Shown here one piece after another: positions 24,901 through 33,290 of a stretch of 33,572 bases of DNA. This DNA is from Alistipes sp. Its GTDB lineage: Bacteria > Bacteroidota > Bacteroidia > Bacteroidales > Rikenellaceae. The stretch covers positions 1 to 33,572 of the forward strand of contig JAFLRT010000016.1 of the NCBI GenBank assembly GCA_022511295.1, written 5' to 3'. The position numbers and the translations under genes are program-made. Under the pieces are notes generated by a model. The model had not been told where the DNA came from and made no database searches. It saw nothing but the letters and a program-made list of their open reading frames with translations. Every line of letters begins with the position of its first letter. Within the stretch, counting starts at the first letter, position 1.

Positions 24901-25854
24901 TCACCGTATTTTAATCATCTCCTCGATAGCCTTTGCTGCTGCCCGCCGCACCTCCTCATCGAGAACAATCTCGGGTGTTTCGTCGCGCAGGGCGTCGCGT
25001 ATGCCCTCGAGCGTTACCATCTTCATATATCTGCACTCGCTGCATCCGCAAGTGGAGTCTGTCGGCGGTGCGGGTATGAACTTTTTATGGGGGTAGCGTT
25101 TGCGCATCTCGGCAAGTATTCCGGCCTCGGTAACGACTATAAACTCATCGGCCTCGTCCGTGCCGCAATAATCCAAAATGGCGGCCGTAGAGCCAACGAA
25201 ATCGGCCACGCGGACGATGTACTCCCTGCACTCGGGATGTACGACTGTACGGGCTGCCGGATGCTCTCTTTTGAGTTTGAGGATGCTCTCGAGCGAGAAC
25301 TCCTCGTGTACATGGCAGGCGCCGTCCCACAGCACCATATTGTCGCGTCCTGTCAGACGCTGTATATATCCTCCGAGATTGCGGTCGGGAGCGAATATCA
25401 GAGGTTGTTCGCGAGGGAATGACTCGACGACCTGCAGGGCGTTTGACGAGGTGCAGCATACATCGGTGAGGGCCTTGACCTCGACCGAGGTATTGACGTA
25501 TGATACGACCTTGTGGTCGGGATATTTTGCACGGAATGCTGCGAACTCGTCGGCACGGCACGACTCGGCGAGGGAGCATCCTGCGTCGAGTGAGGGCAGC
25601 AACACCTTTTTGTCGGGCGACAGTACTTTGGCGGTCTCGGCCATAAAGTGTACTCCGGCAAAGAGGATGATACGGGCATCCGTTTTGCGGGCCTGCTGCG
25701 ACAGTGCGAGCGAATCGCCGAGGAAGTCGGCGACGGACTGAACGTCGGGTGTGGTATAGTAGTGCGCCAGTATGACTGCGTTTTTAGAGCGTTTCAGACT
25801 TGATATCTCCTCTTTCAGCGCTGCTGTGTATTCGCTGTGCGACATTTGCGGCAT
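24901..25854 (-). CDS. nadA: Quinolinate synthase
   Basis: A 317-residue [4Fe-4S] enzyme that condenses iminoaspartate with dihydroxyacetone phosphate to quinolinate in NAD synthesis. The three pseudo-repeated domains each supply one cluster cysteine: Cys93 (LDAGCSLAES), Cys180 (WDGACHVHE) and a C-terminal one in TCGCSECRYMK, most likely Cys274. HYYTTPDVQSVADFLGDSLAL near the N-terminus is the family opening. nadB and nadC are not in the window, so the pathway is split here. ATG at 25854 is followed by a second ATG at residue 4. A -7 element lies about 65 bases upstream. Confidence 0.95.
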   Translation of the reverse strand: MPQMSHSEYTAALKEEISSLKRSKNAVILAHYYTTPDVQSVADFLGDSLALSQQARKTDARIILFAGVHFMAETAKVLSPDKKVLLPSLDAGCSLAESCRADEFAAFRAKYPDHKVVSYVNTSVEVKALTDVCCTSSNALQVVESFPREQPLIFAPDRNLGGYIQRLTGRDNMVLWDGACHVHEEFSLESILKLKREHPAARTVVHPECREYIVRVADFVGSTAAILDYCGTDEADEFIVVTEAGILAEMRKRYPHKKFIPAPPTDSTCGCSECRYMKMVTLEGIRDALRDETPEIVLDEEVRRAAAKAIEEMIKIR

Positions 25855-25874
25855 AGTCTTGTTTTAGTTAGTTT

Positions 25875-25898
25875 CATCACAGCCGGCATCACAGCCGG
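25875..25898. repeat. 12-base tandem repeat in the nadA leader
   Basis: ATCACAGCCGGC occurs twice head to tail between the nadA start and its presumed promoter. GCCGGC occurs in both units and could form a small hairpin in the nadA leader RNA. Confidence 0.6.
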
Positions 25899-25918
25899 CG
25901 TGCTTATTGTTCACTATG

Positions 25919-25927
25919 CAAAAATAA
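25919..25927 (-). promoter_or_regulatory. Promoter -7 element for nadA
   Basis: TATTTTTGC on the minus strand fits the -7 consensus TAnnTTTG. No TTTG is seen at the normal -33 spacing. The transcript would carry the 12-base repeats in its leader. Confidence 0.5.
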
Positions 25928-26168
25928 TAAATGTCCGGATAAATTGTATACTTTTCGTCAAAATGATTTTTACATATATGTTGTAAAGGTTTTTTAATAT
26001 TGACTTTGTCGCTAAAAAAACGGCATAAAGACAGCGCACACGCCACTGATGGGGATGAAGACTGCGCAGCGCCACCGATGGGGGTGTAGGGGCGCACACC
26101 GCAAGCGATACGTATACTGCAGGACGCCGCACGCCACACACCGCATTCCACACTCAGCCGCGCCGAAA

Positions 26169-26470
26169 TTATCAACACCTTTTCTTCTTATTATTTTTTC
26201 TTTTTTTAATTTAATTAAATATATAATAAGAATAATAATGTCTGTTGATTTGTCGAAAAATTCCTTTACAAAAAATTTATCCACAGTGTGATGAAAATCT
26301 GTCTAAAAATTTTTCGGTGTCAGAGACATTCCGGAGAGTGGATTGCGATTTTTTATCGACAGCCGTCGGTAGATATTCACACCTCGGCGACGAAAAAAAG
26401 ATTAACATCGCAACCCCCGTTTTTTATCATAACACGATGATATTTTCCCTTCTTCTGTCGATAAATTTTT
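26169..26470. other. Candidate replication origin (AT-rich tract plus DnaA-box cluster)
   Basis: In the 641 bases between nadA and mrp there is no credible gene. TTATCAACA is at 26169-26177, then about 60 bases that are almost entirely A/T (26178-26240) could be an unwinding element. A perfect DnaA box TTATCCACA lies at 26277-26285. One-mismatch boxes follow: TTATCGACA at 26353-26361, ATATTCACA at 26373-26381, and TTATCGACA on the minus strand at 26456-26464. This layout is that of a bacterial oriC. dnaA is not in the window, which is usual when oriC and dnaA are separate. The tract at 26033-26110 just before it has two imperfect GC-rich repeats (GCCACTGATGGGGA, GCCACCGATGGGGG). Confidence 0.5.
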
Positions 26471-26495
26471 CGCCCCTCCGACTTATCAAAAAGAG

Positions 26496-27695
26496 TTAAA
26501 ATTTTATCGTCATCTTATCGACCTTTTTCGGGCATTTTTCAACAATTTTCAACACCGTTTGTCGATAGTATTCGCGTGTGAACGGGTACTTCACAACCGC
26601 CGGAACACCCTGCTCCGACGCCTCGCCCATACTCGCCGTGATGGGTATCTCGCCAAGAAAATCGACGCTGCAAGCCTCTGCAAGCCTCCTCGCACCGCCA
26701 TTCCCGAAGATATAGTAACGGCTCTCAGGCAACTCGGCAGGCGTGAACCACGACATATTCTCCACAATGCCTATAATGGGAACCCCCACCTTGTCATTGC
26801 GCAGCATCTCCACGCCGCGCACCACATCCGCCACCGAAAGTCTCTGCGGTGTCGATACTATCACCGCGCCGTCGATACTCAACTCGCTGATAAGCGACAG
26901 ATGTATATCGCCCGTACCCGGCGGCAGGTCTATCAGCAGATAATCCAACTCTCCCCACAGCGTCTGGTGAAGCAGTTGCCTCAGGGCGCTTGTGGCCATA
27001 GGCCCGCGCCACAAAAGGGCATCGCTGCGACCAACGAAGAAACCTATCGACATAAGTTTTACGCCCCACGCCTCAGCCGGTATCATATAGTCGGTGCCGT
27101 CGCGATTCTCGACCTCGGGCGCATAATCCTCGCACCCGAATATAGAGGGCTGCGACGGACCGTATATATCCGCATCGAGAATACCCACACGATACCCCTC
27201 GTCGCTGAGCGCTACGGCTAAATTGGATGTTACGGTGGACTTGCCGACACCCCCCTTTCCCGACGCTACGGCTATGATACGCACACCCTCCGGCAGAGCG
27301 CTCTTGTTGTCGGATTCTTCGGTCGTGTTCTTTTTTGCAGCGGTGTCGCCGCTCTGCTCGACCCTGACCTCGACCTCGGCGCGGGTGTACAGCGTCTCGA
27401 GAGTGCTTTTGACCTTGCGCGCAAGCGATGATGCAAAGGGATCGCGGCGCTTGTGAAAACGCAGCACGACCTCGATTTTCATCTCCGGACGACTGGCACG
27501 AGAGGCATCCGACGGAGCAACTGTTCGTTTATCCGTCTTGGCGGTCGATTGTGCCGCCGACTGCGTATCTGATAAAAGTTCCGTCGCCTCGAGCGAGAGC
27601 AGAAAACCTCCGTCCACGAGGTTTTTGCCGCTTTCGGGGTGCGTTATGGTGCGCAGGGCATTTTCAGCCTCCTGCCTATTGAATTTCGATTGCAT
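26496..27695 (-). CDS. mrp: Mrp/NBP35-family Fe-S carrier ATPase
   Basis: A 399-residue P-loop ATPase of the Mrp/ApbC group, which carries Fe-S clusters to target proteins. The deviant Walker A GKGGVGKST is at 146-154, followed by DADIYGPSQP and LIDLPPGTGDI. In many members ENMSYF is followed by a CxxC that binds the cluster; here it reads ENMSWFTPAELPESRYYIFG with no CxxC, the common Bacteroidota form. The N-terminal MIP18/DUF59-like domain (about 1-110) is split by a low-complexity Ser/Ala/Lys stretch at about 42-70. The start at 27695 lies inside the end of sppA (20-base overlap), so mrp is probably translated after sppA. The 3' end borders the candidate origin. Confidence 0.93.
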   Translation of the reverse strand: MQSKFNRQEAENALRTITHPESGKNLVDGGFLLSLEATELLSDTQSAAQSTAKTDKRTVAPSDASRASRPEMKIEVVLRFHKRRDPFASSLARKVKSTLETLYTRAEVEVRVEQSGDTAAKKNTTEESDNKSALPEGVRIIAVASGKGGVGKSTVTSNLAVALSDEGYRVGILDADIYGPSQPSIFGCEDYAPEVENRDGTDYMIPAEAWGVKLMSIGFFVGRSDALLWRGPMATSALRQLLHQTLWGELDYLLIDLPPGTGDIHLSLISELSIDGAVIVSTPQRLSVADVVRGVEMLRNDKVGVPIIGIVENMSWFTPAELPESRYYIFGNGGARRLAEACSVDFLGEIPITASMGEASEQGVPAVVKYPFTREYYRQTVLKIVEKCPKKVDKMTIKF

Positions 27696-29463
27696 AGGGG
27701 TAATATGTTTGTATTCCGCGACGGTCCGAGAGACGCTGCAGCGAGGTGTACTGACGAAGCAGTTCGGCCGACATATCGTCGCGAAGCGTTTGCTTCATAT
27801 CGATACCGGCCTTGGCGTTGAGAGCCGCCACGAAGGCCGCAAAGCCTTCGGGAAGGTCTGTCAGTTCGACGATGGCGAAGTCATCGCCAAGACCTGCGAT
27901 GGTTGTTGCCACGCCGATAGCCGTTTTAAGACCTCCGTTCATATCGGCGAGACCTGTGGCGACGGCATCGCTGCCCGTCCACACGCGGCCGCCGGCGATA
28001 TCCAAAACCTTCTCCAGAGGCAGGTTGCGGTCCTCGGCGACGATTTTGGTGAAGGTGTCGTAGACCTTGTCCACGCCGCGCATCACGGCACGTTTCTCGG
28101 CTTCGGTAATGGGACGTACCATAGAGCCTGCGTCGGAACTGGTATTGGTCGTTACGTTGTCAAATGTGATTCCAAGTTTGTTGTTAAAAAATTTCCGGGC
28201 ATCGAGAGCCATTCCGAAGACGCCTATGGAGCCGGTGATTGTAACTCTGTCGGCAACGATTCTGTCTGCCGGAACGGATATATAGTATCCGCCGCTTGCG
28301 GCATAGGCACCCATAGATACGACGAGCGGTTTCTGCTCCCGGAGCAGTTTGGCTTCGCGCCAGATGACGTCGCTGGCCAAGGCGCTGCCGCCCGGGGAGT
28401 TTACGCGCAGCACGACGGCCTTTATATGGTCATCCATACGTGCCTGACGCAGTTTCTCGGCGAGGTCGTCGCCGCAGACGCTGTTTGTGATGCCGCTGCC
28501 GTCGATGATATCTCCGTCGGCATATATTATCGCCACCTTGTTGGACGAGAACTTGACGGGAGCTGTAACCTTGCAGTAGTCTCCGAGGGTGATTTTGTTC
28601 AGTTTGCCGTCATAGCCGCGTTTCACGCCTTTGGCTGCGAGGAGTTCTTCCACCTGGTCTTCATACATAAGAGCGTCCACGAAACGATGCTCGAGAGCAT
28701 CCTCGGGCAGCATTACCGAGAGGTTGTCGGCGAGCGTGTTAAGGTCGCTGACGGAGATGCCCCGCGCAGCGCTTATATCTTGGGTTATAGTACCCCACAT
28801 CGACGATGCCAGTTCCTGCATCTGTGCGCGGTTCTCATCGGACATATCGGTACGGAAGTATGGTTCCACAGCGCTCTTGTAGCGGCACGCAGTGGGACGG
28901 AAAATCTCTGCCTTGAGGTCGAGTTTATCCATCAGACCCTTGTAGAACGTAACATTGAGAGCGAGACCCTGCCACGACATGGCGCCCTGCGGCTGAAGAT
29001 ATACCTCGTCGGCGACCGACGCGAGCCAGTAACCTGTCTGGGAGTAGGAGTCGTTGTATGCCACGACGAATTTGCCGCTCTCCTGCCGGAACTCGTCTAT
29101 GGCTTGCCGCAGCTCCTCGACAGCGGCTGCCGAGAGGGTCCCTGCGCCGTTTGTATGGAGGTAAATACCCTTGATATTGTCATCGAAAGCCGCTGCCTCG
29201 ATAGCGCAGAGGGTGTTGTAGAGCGATACGGAGCCTTTGATAGACATACTCTCCACGTCGAAGAGTTCGAGAGGGTCGTTTTGCGGTGCATCGGTGATAT
29301 CCTCGGCGAGATTTATCTCCAGCACCGATTCTTGTGGTACTGTGGTGTCGGTGCCGAATGACAGTACAATACCCATAATGACGGCGAACCAAATGACTGC
29401 TGTCAGAAAGCTGCCTGCGACAAATGCCAGCAGAGCCGCTGCAAATAGTTTGAAAAATTTCAT
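27676..29463 (-). CDS. sppA: Signal peptide peptidase SppA, 67 kDa type
   Basis: A membrane serine protease of 595 residues when started at the ATG at 29463 (MKFFKLFAAALLAFVAGSFLTAVIWF, the membrane anchor). It digests cleaved signal peptides in the membrane. It is the long, two-domain form: the N-terminal half carries the catalytic lysine in RYKSAVEPYF and the C-terminal half the nucleophile serine in YAASGGYY, preceded by RVNSPGGSALAS. Without an internal ATG upstream, a longer reading from a TTG at 29622 would run through the 9-base repeat tract and overlap the promoter; it is rejected. sppA leads into mrp with overlapping ends. Confidence 0.94.
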   Translation of the reverse strand: MKFFKLFAAALLAFVAGSFLTAVIWFAVIMGIVLSFGTDTTVPQESVLEINLAEDITDAPQNDPLELFDVESMSIKGSVSLYNTLCAIEAAAFDDNIKGIYLHTNGAGTLSAAAVEELRQAIDEFRQESGKFVVAYNDSYSQTGYWLASVADEVYLQPQGAMSWQGLALNVTFYKGLMDKLDLKAEIFRPTACRYKSAVEPYFRTDMSDENRAQMQELASSMWGTITQDISAARGISVSDLNTLADNLSVMLPEDALEHRFVDALMYEDQVEELLAAKGVKRGYDGKLNKITLGDYCKVTAPVKFSSNKVAIIYADGDIIDGSGITNSVCGDDLAEKLRQARMDDHIKAVVLRVNSPGGSALASDVIWREAKLLREQKPLVVSMGAYAASGGYYISVPADRIVADRVTITGSIGVFGMALDARKFFNNKLGITFDNVTTNTSSDAGSMVRPITEAEKRAVMRGVDKVYDTFTKIVAEDRNLPLEKVLDIAGGRVWTGSDAVATGLADMNGGLKTAIGVATTIAGLGDDFAIVELTDLPEGFAAFVAALNAKAGIDMKQTLRDDMSAELLRQYTSLQRLSDRRGIQTYYPYAIEIQ

Positions 29464-29465
29464 AT

Positions 29466-29588
29466 TTTTAATAATTTTTACTGTTTTCGTAATCTTTACC
29501 GTTTTTACCGTTTTTATCGTTTTCGTAATCTTTACCGTTTTAATAATTTTTACAATTTTTATCGTTTTTACAATTTTTACCGTTTTCG
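29466..29588 (-). repeat. Degenerate 9-base repeats in the sppA leader
   Basis: On the minus strand, about fourteen units of the type AAAACGGTA, AAAATTGTA, AAAACGATA, AAAATTATT and AAGATTACG follow each other up to the sppA ATG. The unit keeps a purine-rich 5' half and a variable 3' half, without a stop in the sppA frame. Read as protein it would give Lys-Thr-Val/Lys-Ile-Val triplets. It fills almost the whole predicted 5' leader. Confidence 0.75.
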
Positions 29589-29618
29589 TATTTATATTTA
29601 TATATGTATAGACCGAAT

Positions 29619-29627
29619 GCAAAGATA
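29619..29627 (-). promoter_or_regulatory. Promoter -7 element for sppA-mrp
   Basis: TATCTTTGC on the minus strand is a perfect Bacteroidota -7 element. The transcript would begin about 29612 and have a leader of some 150 bases made of the 9-base repeats. No clear TTTG at -33. Confidence 0.65.
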
Positions 29628-29660
29628 TGTATAAAAACAGTTATATTCTGAAAAAATGTT

Positions 29661-29669
29661 TAACTTTGT
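29661..29669 (+). promoter_or_regulatory. Promoter -7 element for metG
   Basis: TAACTTTGT fits TAnnTTTG. Transcription would begin near 29676, about 54 bases before the metG ATG. It is divergent from the sppA promoter 34 bases away, so the two may influence each other. Confidence 0.6.
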
Positions 29670-29729
29670 ATTTCTGAATACGACTGTGTTACAATAAAAA
29701 CTTTGGAGACAGAATTTATTTAACGATAT

Positions 29730-31787
29730 ATGGCAAAGAGATACGAACGCTATTTGATAACCTCGGCGCTGCCGTATGCCAACGGTCCGGTGCATATAGG
29801 TCATCTTGCCGGGGTATATATTCCCTCGGATATCTATACTCGGTACCTTCGTCTTCGCGGGCGCGATGTGCTTTCGATATGCGGCAGCGACGAGCATGGC
29901 GTACCCATAACCATAACGGCCCGCAAGGAGGGTATAACGCCGCAGGAGGTCGTAGACCGCTACCACGTGCTGATAAAACGCTCCTTCGAGCGCCTCGGAA
30001 TATCATTTGACATCTATTCCCGTACGACATCGCCCGTACACGCAGATACGGCGTCGGAGTTCTTCCGCAAACTATACGACGAGGGCAAGTTCATCGAGAG
30101 CAGCAGCGAACAATACTATGACGAGAGTGCCGGCGAGTTCCTTGCCGACCGCTATATAGTAGGTACCTGTCCGCGTTGCGGCTTCGAGCGAGCCTATGGC
30201 GACCAGTGCGAGAAGTGCGGTTCGACGCTGTCGCCTGACGAACTGGGCAACCCTCACAGCGCTCTGTCGGGTTCAAAACTCGTCAAGCGCGAGACCAAAC
30301 ACTGGTATCTGCCGCTGAACCTCTATGAGGATGCGCTGCGAAAATGGATTCTCGAAGGACACCGCGAATGGAAAACAAATGTCTACGGTCAGTGCAAGAG
30401 TTGGCTCGACGGAGGCCTTCAGCCGCGTGCCGTGAGCCGCGACCTGAACTGGGGCATACCCGTACCCGTCGAGGGTGCCGAGGGTAAGGTGCTGTACGTG
30501 TGGTTCGATGCTCCGATAGGGTATATATCTGCCACAAAGGAACTTACGCCCGACTGGGAGAAGTATTGGAAAGATGAGGATACGAAGTTGGTACACTTCA
30601 TCGGAAAGGATAATATCGTCTTTCACTGCATAGTCTTCCCCTCGATGCTTATGGCGCACGGCGGGTATATTCTGCCCGACAATGTGCCGGCGAACGAGTT
30701 CCTGAATCTCGAGGGCGACAAGATTTCCACCTCGCGCAACTGGGCGGTGTGGCTCCACGAATACCTCGACGAGATGCCCGGCAAGGAGGATGTGCTGCGC
30801 TATGTGCTGTGTGCGAATGCCCCCGAGACCAAAGACAACGACTTCACGTGGAAGGATTTCCAGGCACGCAACAATAACGAACTCGTGGCGGTGCTGGGCA
30901 ACTTCGTCAATCGCGCCCTGGTGCTTACGACAAAGTATTACGACGGCGTGGTGCCTGCCTGCGGCGAACTTACGGATTACGACCGCGCCACGATAGAGGA
31001 GATAAAGAGCGTGAAGGAGGCCCTTGAGAGCAATATCGAGAACTACCGCTTCCGCGAAGCGCTCAAGGAGGCGATGAACCTCGCACGCATCGGCAACAAA
31101 TACCTCGCCGACAGCGAGCCCTGGAAAGTCGTCAAGAGCGACCCTGAAAGGGTTAAGACGATACTGTGGCTCTCGTTGCAGATTACCGCCAACCTGGCGA
31201 CGGCCGTCGAGCCGTTTATGCCCTTCACGGCGCGCAAACTGCTTACGATGCTCGGTATGGAGGGCTTCGACTGGGAGCGCCTGGGTGAGACGTCTCTGCT
31301 CGAGGCGGGTCATCGCATAGGCAAGCCGGAACTGCTCTTCGAGAAGATTGAGGACGATGTTATCGAGCGCCAGATGGCAAAACTCGAAGATATCAAGCGC
31401 CGCAACGCCGAGGCGGCAGCCGCAGCCGAAGCCGCGACGGCCACCGTCGAAGCGCAGAAAGCCGAGATAACATTCGACGACTTCTCGCGCAACGATATAC
31501 GCGTCTCGACGATTATCGCCGCAGAGCGTGTACCCAAAACGCAGAAACTGCTTCATCTTACGATAGATACGGGTATCGACACGCGCGAGATAGTGTCGGG
31601 TATCGCTGAATACTACGAACCCGAAACGCTTGTGGGGCGTCAGATACTGGTGCTTGTAAACCTCGAGCCGCGTAAGATAAGGGGTATCGAGTCGCGCGGT
31701 ATGATACTTATGGCAGCCGACCCGTCGGGCCGCCTCACGCTGCTCAGTCCTGCCGCCGATACGGCAAACGGCTCTGTGGTAGGGTAG
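29730..31787 (+). CDS. metG: Methionyl-tRNA synthetase with C-terminal tRNA-binding domain
   Basis: A 685-residue class Ia synthetase that charges both initiator and elongator tRNA-Met. HIGH is exact at residues 22-25. The zinc knuckle is CPRC (147-150) and CEKC (160-163). The second catalytic motif reads KISTS at 331-335 in place of KMSKS, a variant seen in the MetG1-type enzymes. The anticodon-binding helical domain follows to about 540. An Ala/Glu-rich linker at 550-575 joins the C-terminal EMAP/Trbp111-like OB-fold domain (about 578-680, [20 protein letters not shown]). Start is ATG at 29730 after an AT-rich leader. It is transcribed away from sppA. Confidence 0.97.
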   Translation: MAKRYERYLITSALPYANGPVHIGHLAGVYIPSDIYTRYLRLRGRDVLSICGSDEHGVPITITARKEGITPQEVVDRYHVLIKRSFERLGISFDIYSRTTSPVHADTASEFFRKLYDEGKFIESSSEQYYDESAGEFLADRYIVGTCPRCGFERAYGDQCEKCGSTLSPDELGNPHSALSGSKLVKRETKHWYLPLNLYEDALRKWILEGHREWKTNVYGQCKSWLDGGLQPRAVSRDLNWGIPVPVEGAEGKVLYVWFDAPIGYISATKELTPDWEKYWKDEDTKLVHFIGKDNIVFHCIVFPSMLMAHGGYILPDNVPANEFLNLEGDKISTSRNWAVWLHEYLDEMPGKEDVLRYVLCANAPETKDNDFTWKDFQARNNNELVAVLGNFVNRALVLTTKYYDGVVPACGELTDYDRATIEEIKSVKEALESNIENYRFREALKEAMNLARIGNKYLADSEPWKVVKSDPERVKTILWLSLQITANLATAVEPFMPFTARKLLTMLGMEGFDWERLGETSLLEAGHRIGKPELLFEKIEDDVIERQMAKLEDIKRRNAEAAAAAEAATATVEAQKAEITFDDFSRNDIRVSTIIAAERVPKTQKLLHLTIDTGIDTREIVSGIAEYYEPETLVGRQILVLVNLEPRKIRGIESRGMILMAADPSGRLTLLSPAADTANGSVVG

Positions 31788-31813
31788 TTGTAACGGCACT
31801 GCGACCGCATTTT

Positions 31814-31866
31814 GCGCCTCTGCGAGGTGCCGCCGCACCCCGTTGGGGGTGGCAGGTGCGAGGCGA
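31814..31866 (+). repeat. Post-stop mini-hairpin/GC-rich element, copy D
   Basis: 26 bases after the metG stop, GCGCCTCTGCGAGGTGC (31814-31830) forms a 7-base stem with one G-U pair and a TGC loop. It is followed by CGCCGCACCCCGTTGGGGG and a GGCAGGTGCGAGGCGAG end. It aligns with copy C at 12380 over its whole length and shares its orientation relative to the preceding gene. Confidence 0.7.
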
Positions 31867-31985
31867 GGGCAACGAAAATCGACCAAAGGGCGCGCGCGGG
31901 CAAGGAAAAAGCCTTTAGTCGATTAGCGCGGGCAACGAAAAAAGCCGAATGGCTTTTGAATAAGACGCGACACCCAAAGCACCCG
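31867..31985 (+). repeat. Mosaic hairpin repeat region
   Basis: Three linkers of the form GGGCAACGAAAA or GGGCAAGGAAAA (31867, about 31898, about 31929) are each followed by inverted-repeat arms. AATCGAC at 31877-31883 can pair with GTCGATT at 31918-31924, and AAAAGCC at 31940-31946 with GGCTTTT at 31951-31957. The linkers and arms match those on the minus strand at 33463-33530. No coding frame fits the region between metG and ilvE, which otherwise has only an AT-rich leader for ilvE at 32015-32079. Confidence 0.65.
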
Positions 31986-32079
31986 CCCCGCCAAGACGGC
32001 AGAAGGATGCACGTAATTAAAACGATAATATATTGATTATCAGTTATATAATTATATAATTTATAAAAAATACGACGAA

Positions 32080-33105
32080 ATGTCAGAAAATCAACTTATG
32101 GACTGGTCGGCATTAGGGTTTGAATACCACCCCACCGACTGGAATGCAAGATGCACCTCACGCAATGGCGTGTGGGGCGAAGTGGAGTGGACACAGAGCG
32201 AGTATATGACGATGCATATCTCTGCCGGCTGTCTGCACTATGGTCTCGAGATATTCGAGGGTCTGAAAGCCTTTCGCGGCGTGGACGGCAAGATACGTCT
32301 TTTCCGTGCGGATGAGAATGCCCGCCGAATGATTAGTTCGGCCGAGCGATTGTGTCTTGCGGCTCCGAGCGTAGAGCAGTTCGTTGATATATGCGCCGAG
32401 GTCGTGCGCCGCAATCTGCGCTTTGTACCGCCATACGAGTCGGGAGCATCGCTCTATTTGCGTCCTTTGCTTATTGGTACGAATCCGTTTTTGGGTGTCA
32501 AGCCGGCGCTCGAATCGACCTTTATCGTCTTCGCATCGCCTGTCGGTCCCTATTTCAAGGGCGGCATAGCGCCTATCGACGTGGTTATTGACCGAGGCCA
32601 GGACCGCGCTGCTCCACGTGGAACAGGCGACGTCAAGGTCGGGGGTAACTATGCGTCGAGTATGCTTTCGGGCTACCAGGCGCATCGCAGCGGCTATTCC
32701 AACGTGCTGTACCTCGATGCCGTCGAGAGAAAGTATATCGAGGAGTTCGGCGCAGCCAACTTCTTCGCCGTGCGCGGCAATACATATATCACGCCCGCAT
32801 CGGGTTCTGTGCTGCCGTCAGTTACGAATAAGAGTCTTCGCCGTCTGGCGACCGATATGGGTATGACTGTCGAGGAGCGCCGTATTCCTGTTGAGGAGTT
32901 GTCGGAGTTCGATGAGGCTGCGGCTTGCGGTACGGCTGCTGTCGTAGCGCCTATCGGCAAGGTTATCGACCTGCAAACCAATAAGATATACGATTTCGGC
33001 AACAAGGTTGGTCCGTATAGTCTTAAACTCTTTAACACGCTTCAGGATATCCAGTACGGCCGCACGGAAGACCCCTACGGCTGGACGACTGTCGTCGAGG
33101 TATGA
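32080..33105 (+). CDS. ilvE: Branched-chain amino acid aminotransferase
   Basis: A 341-residue fold-type IV PLP aminotransferase that makes valine, leucine and isoleucine from their 2-oxo acids with glutamate as donor. The catalytic lysine is Lys186 in TGDVKVGGNYASS. Other family features are HYGLEIFEGLKAFRG near the N-terminus, SLYLRPLLIGTNPFLGV, EFGAANFFAV and the C-terminal ACGTAAVVAPI with the phosphate-binding Thr. The length is that of the group II (eukaryote-like) branch, which ends in DIQYGRTEDPYGWT. No other ilv or leu gene is adjacent. The gene carries a parS-like sequence in codons 178-182. The start ATG at 32080 follows an AT-rich, weakly structured leader. Confidence 0.96.
   Translation: MSENQLMDWSALGFEYHPTDWNARCTSRNGVWGEVEWTQSEYMTMHISAGCLHYGLEIFEGLKAFRGVDGKIRLFRADENARRMISSAERLCLAAPSVEQFVDICAEVVRRNLRFVPPYESGASLYLRPLLIGTNPFLGVKPALESTFIVFASPVGPYFKGGIAPIDVVIDRGQDRAAPRGTGDVKVGGNYASSMLSGYQAHRSGYSNVLYLDAVERKYIEEFGAANFFAVRGNTYITPASGSVLPSVTNKSLRRLATDMGMTVEERRIPVEELSEFDEAAACGTAAVVAPIGKVIDLQTNKIYDFGNKVGPYSLKLFNTLQDIQYGRTEDPYGWTTVVEV
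32610..32625. other. parS-like site inside ilvE
   Basis: TGCTCCACGTGGAACA differs from the palindrome core at 33299 by one base. It encodes the conserved A-A-P-R-G-T stretch ahead of the PLP lysine, so coding constraint explains part of the match. It lies 689 bases from the second site, a spacing compatible with ParB spreading. Confidence 0.4.
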
Positions 33106-33119
33106 CGGCGCTGACACTA

Positions 33120-33203
33120 CGCCATCTGCGGCGTTGGCTGTCGTCTGTCGCCATCTGCTGCGTTGGCAGTGTCGTCTGTCGCGTTTCTGCGCGTCGTTGG
33201 CAG
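33120..33203. repeat. Imperfect ~30-base tandem repeats after ilvE
   Basis: Three units begin CGCCATCTGCGGCGTTGGC (33120), CGCCATCTGCTGCGTTGGC (33149) and CGCGTTTCTGCGCGTCGTTG (33180). The first two are close copies and end in GTCGTCTGT; the third is diverged. No gene is visible here. Confidence 0.6.
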
Positions 33204-33290
33204 CGGTCATTTTGACGCACTCTGAAGCACCTCGGTTGGTGGGAAACTTTGATTGACGCCTGCGACCGGTGGGGATAATTACCAAAGTAG

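Noticed and set aside
27538..29361. 607-codon open frame on the plus strand opposite sppA
   Set aside because: It is antisense to a well-recognised gene, has no recognisable domain, and is explained by the GC-rich codon bias of sppA, which removes stops on the opposite strand.
23599..29463. GC-skew switch at the candidate origin
   Set aside because: Hand counts of third-codon G and C in parts of kbl, nadA, mrp and sppA change sign from gene to gene, so no local switch can be claimed.
29466..29622. N-terminal Lys-rich extension of SppA from a TTG at 29622
   Set aside because: The TTG overlaps a perfect promoter element and the 9-base repeats explain the open frame; the ATG at 29463 gives a normal membrane anchor.
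29964..29969. CACGTG in metG as a third parS
   Set aside because: The flanks (TAC and CTG) do not match the parS arms; only the 6-base centre is shared.
30273..31886. 537-codon open frame on the minus strand opposite metG
   Set aside because: Antisense to metG; the translation is rich in Arg, His and Val with no family resemblance, as in other shadow frames here.
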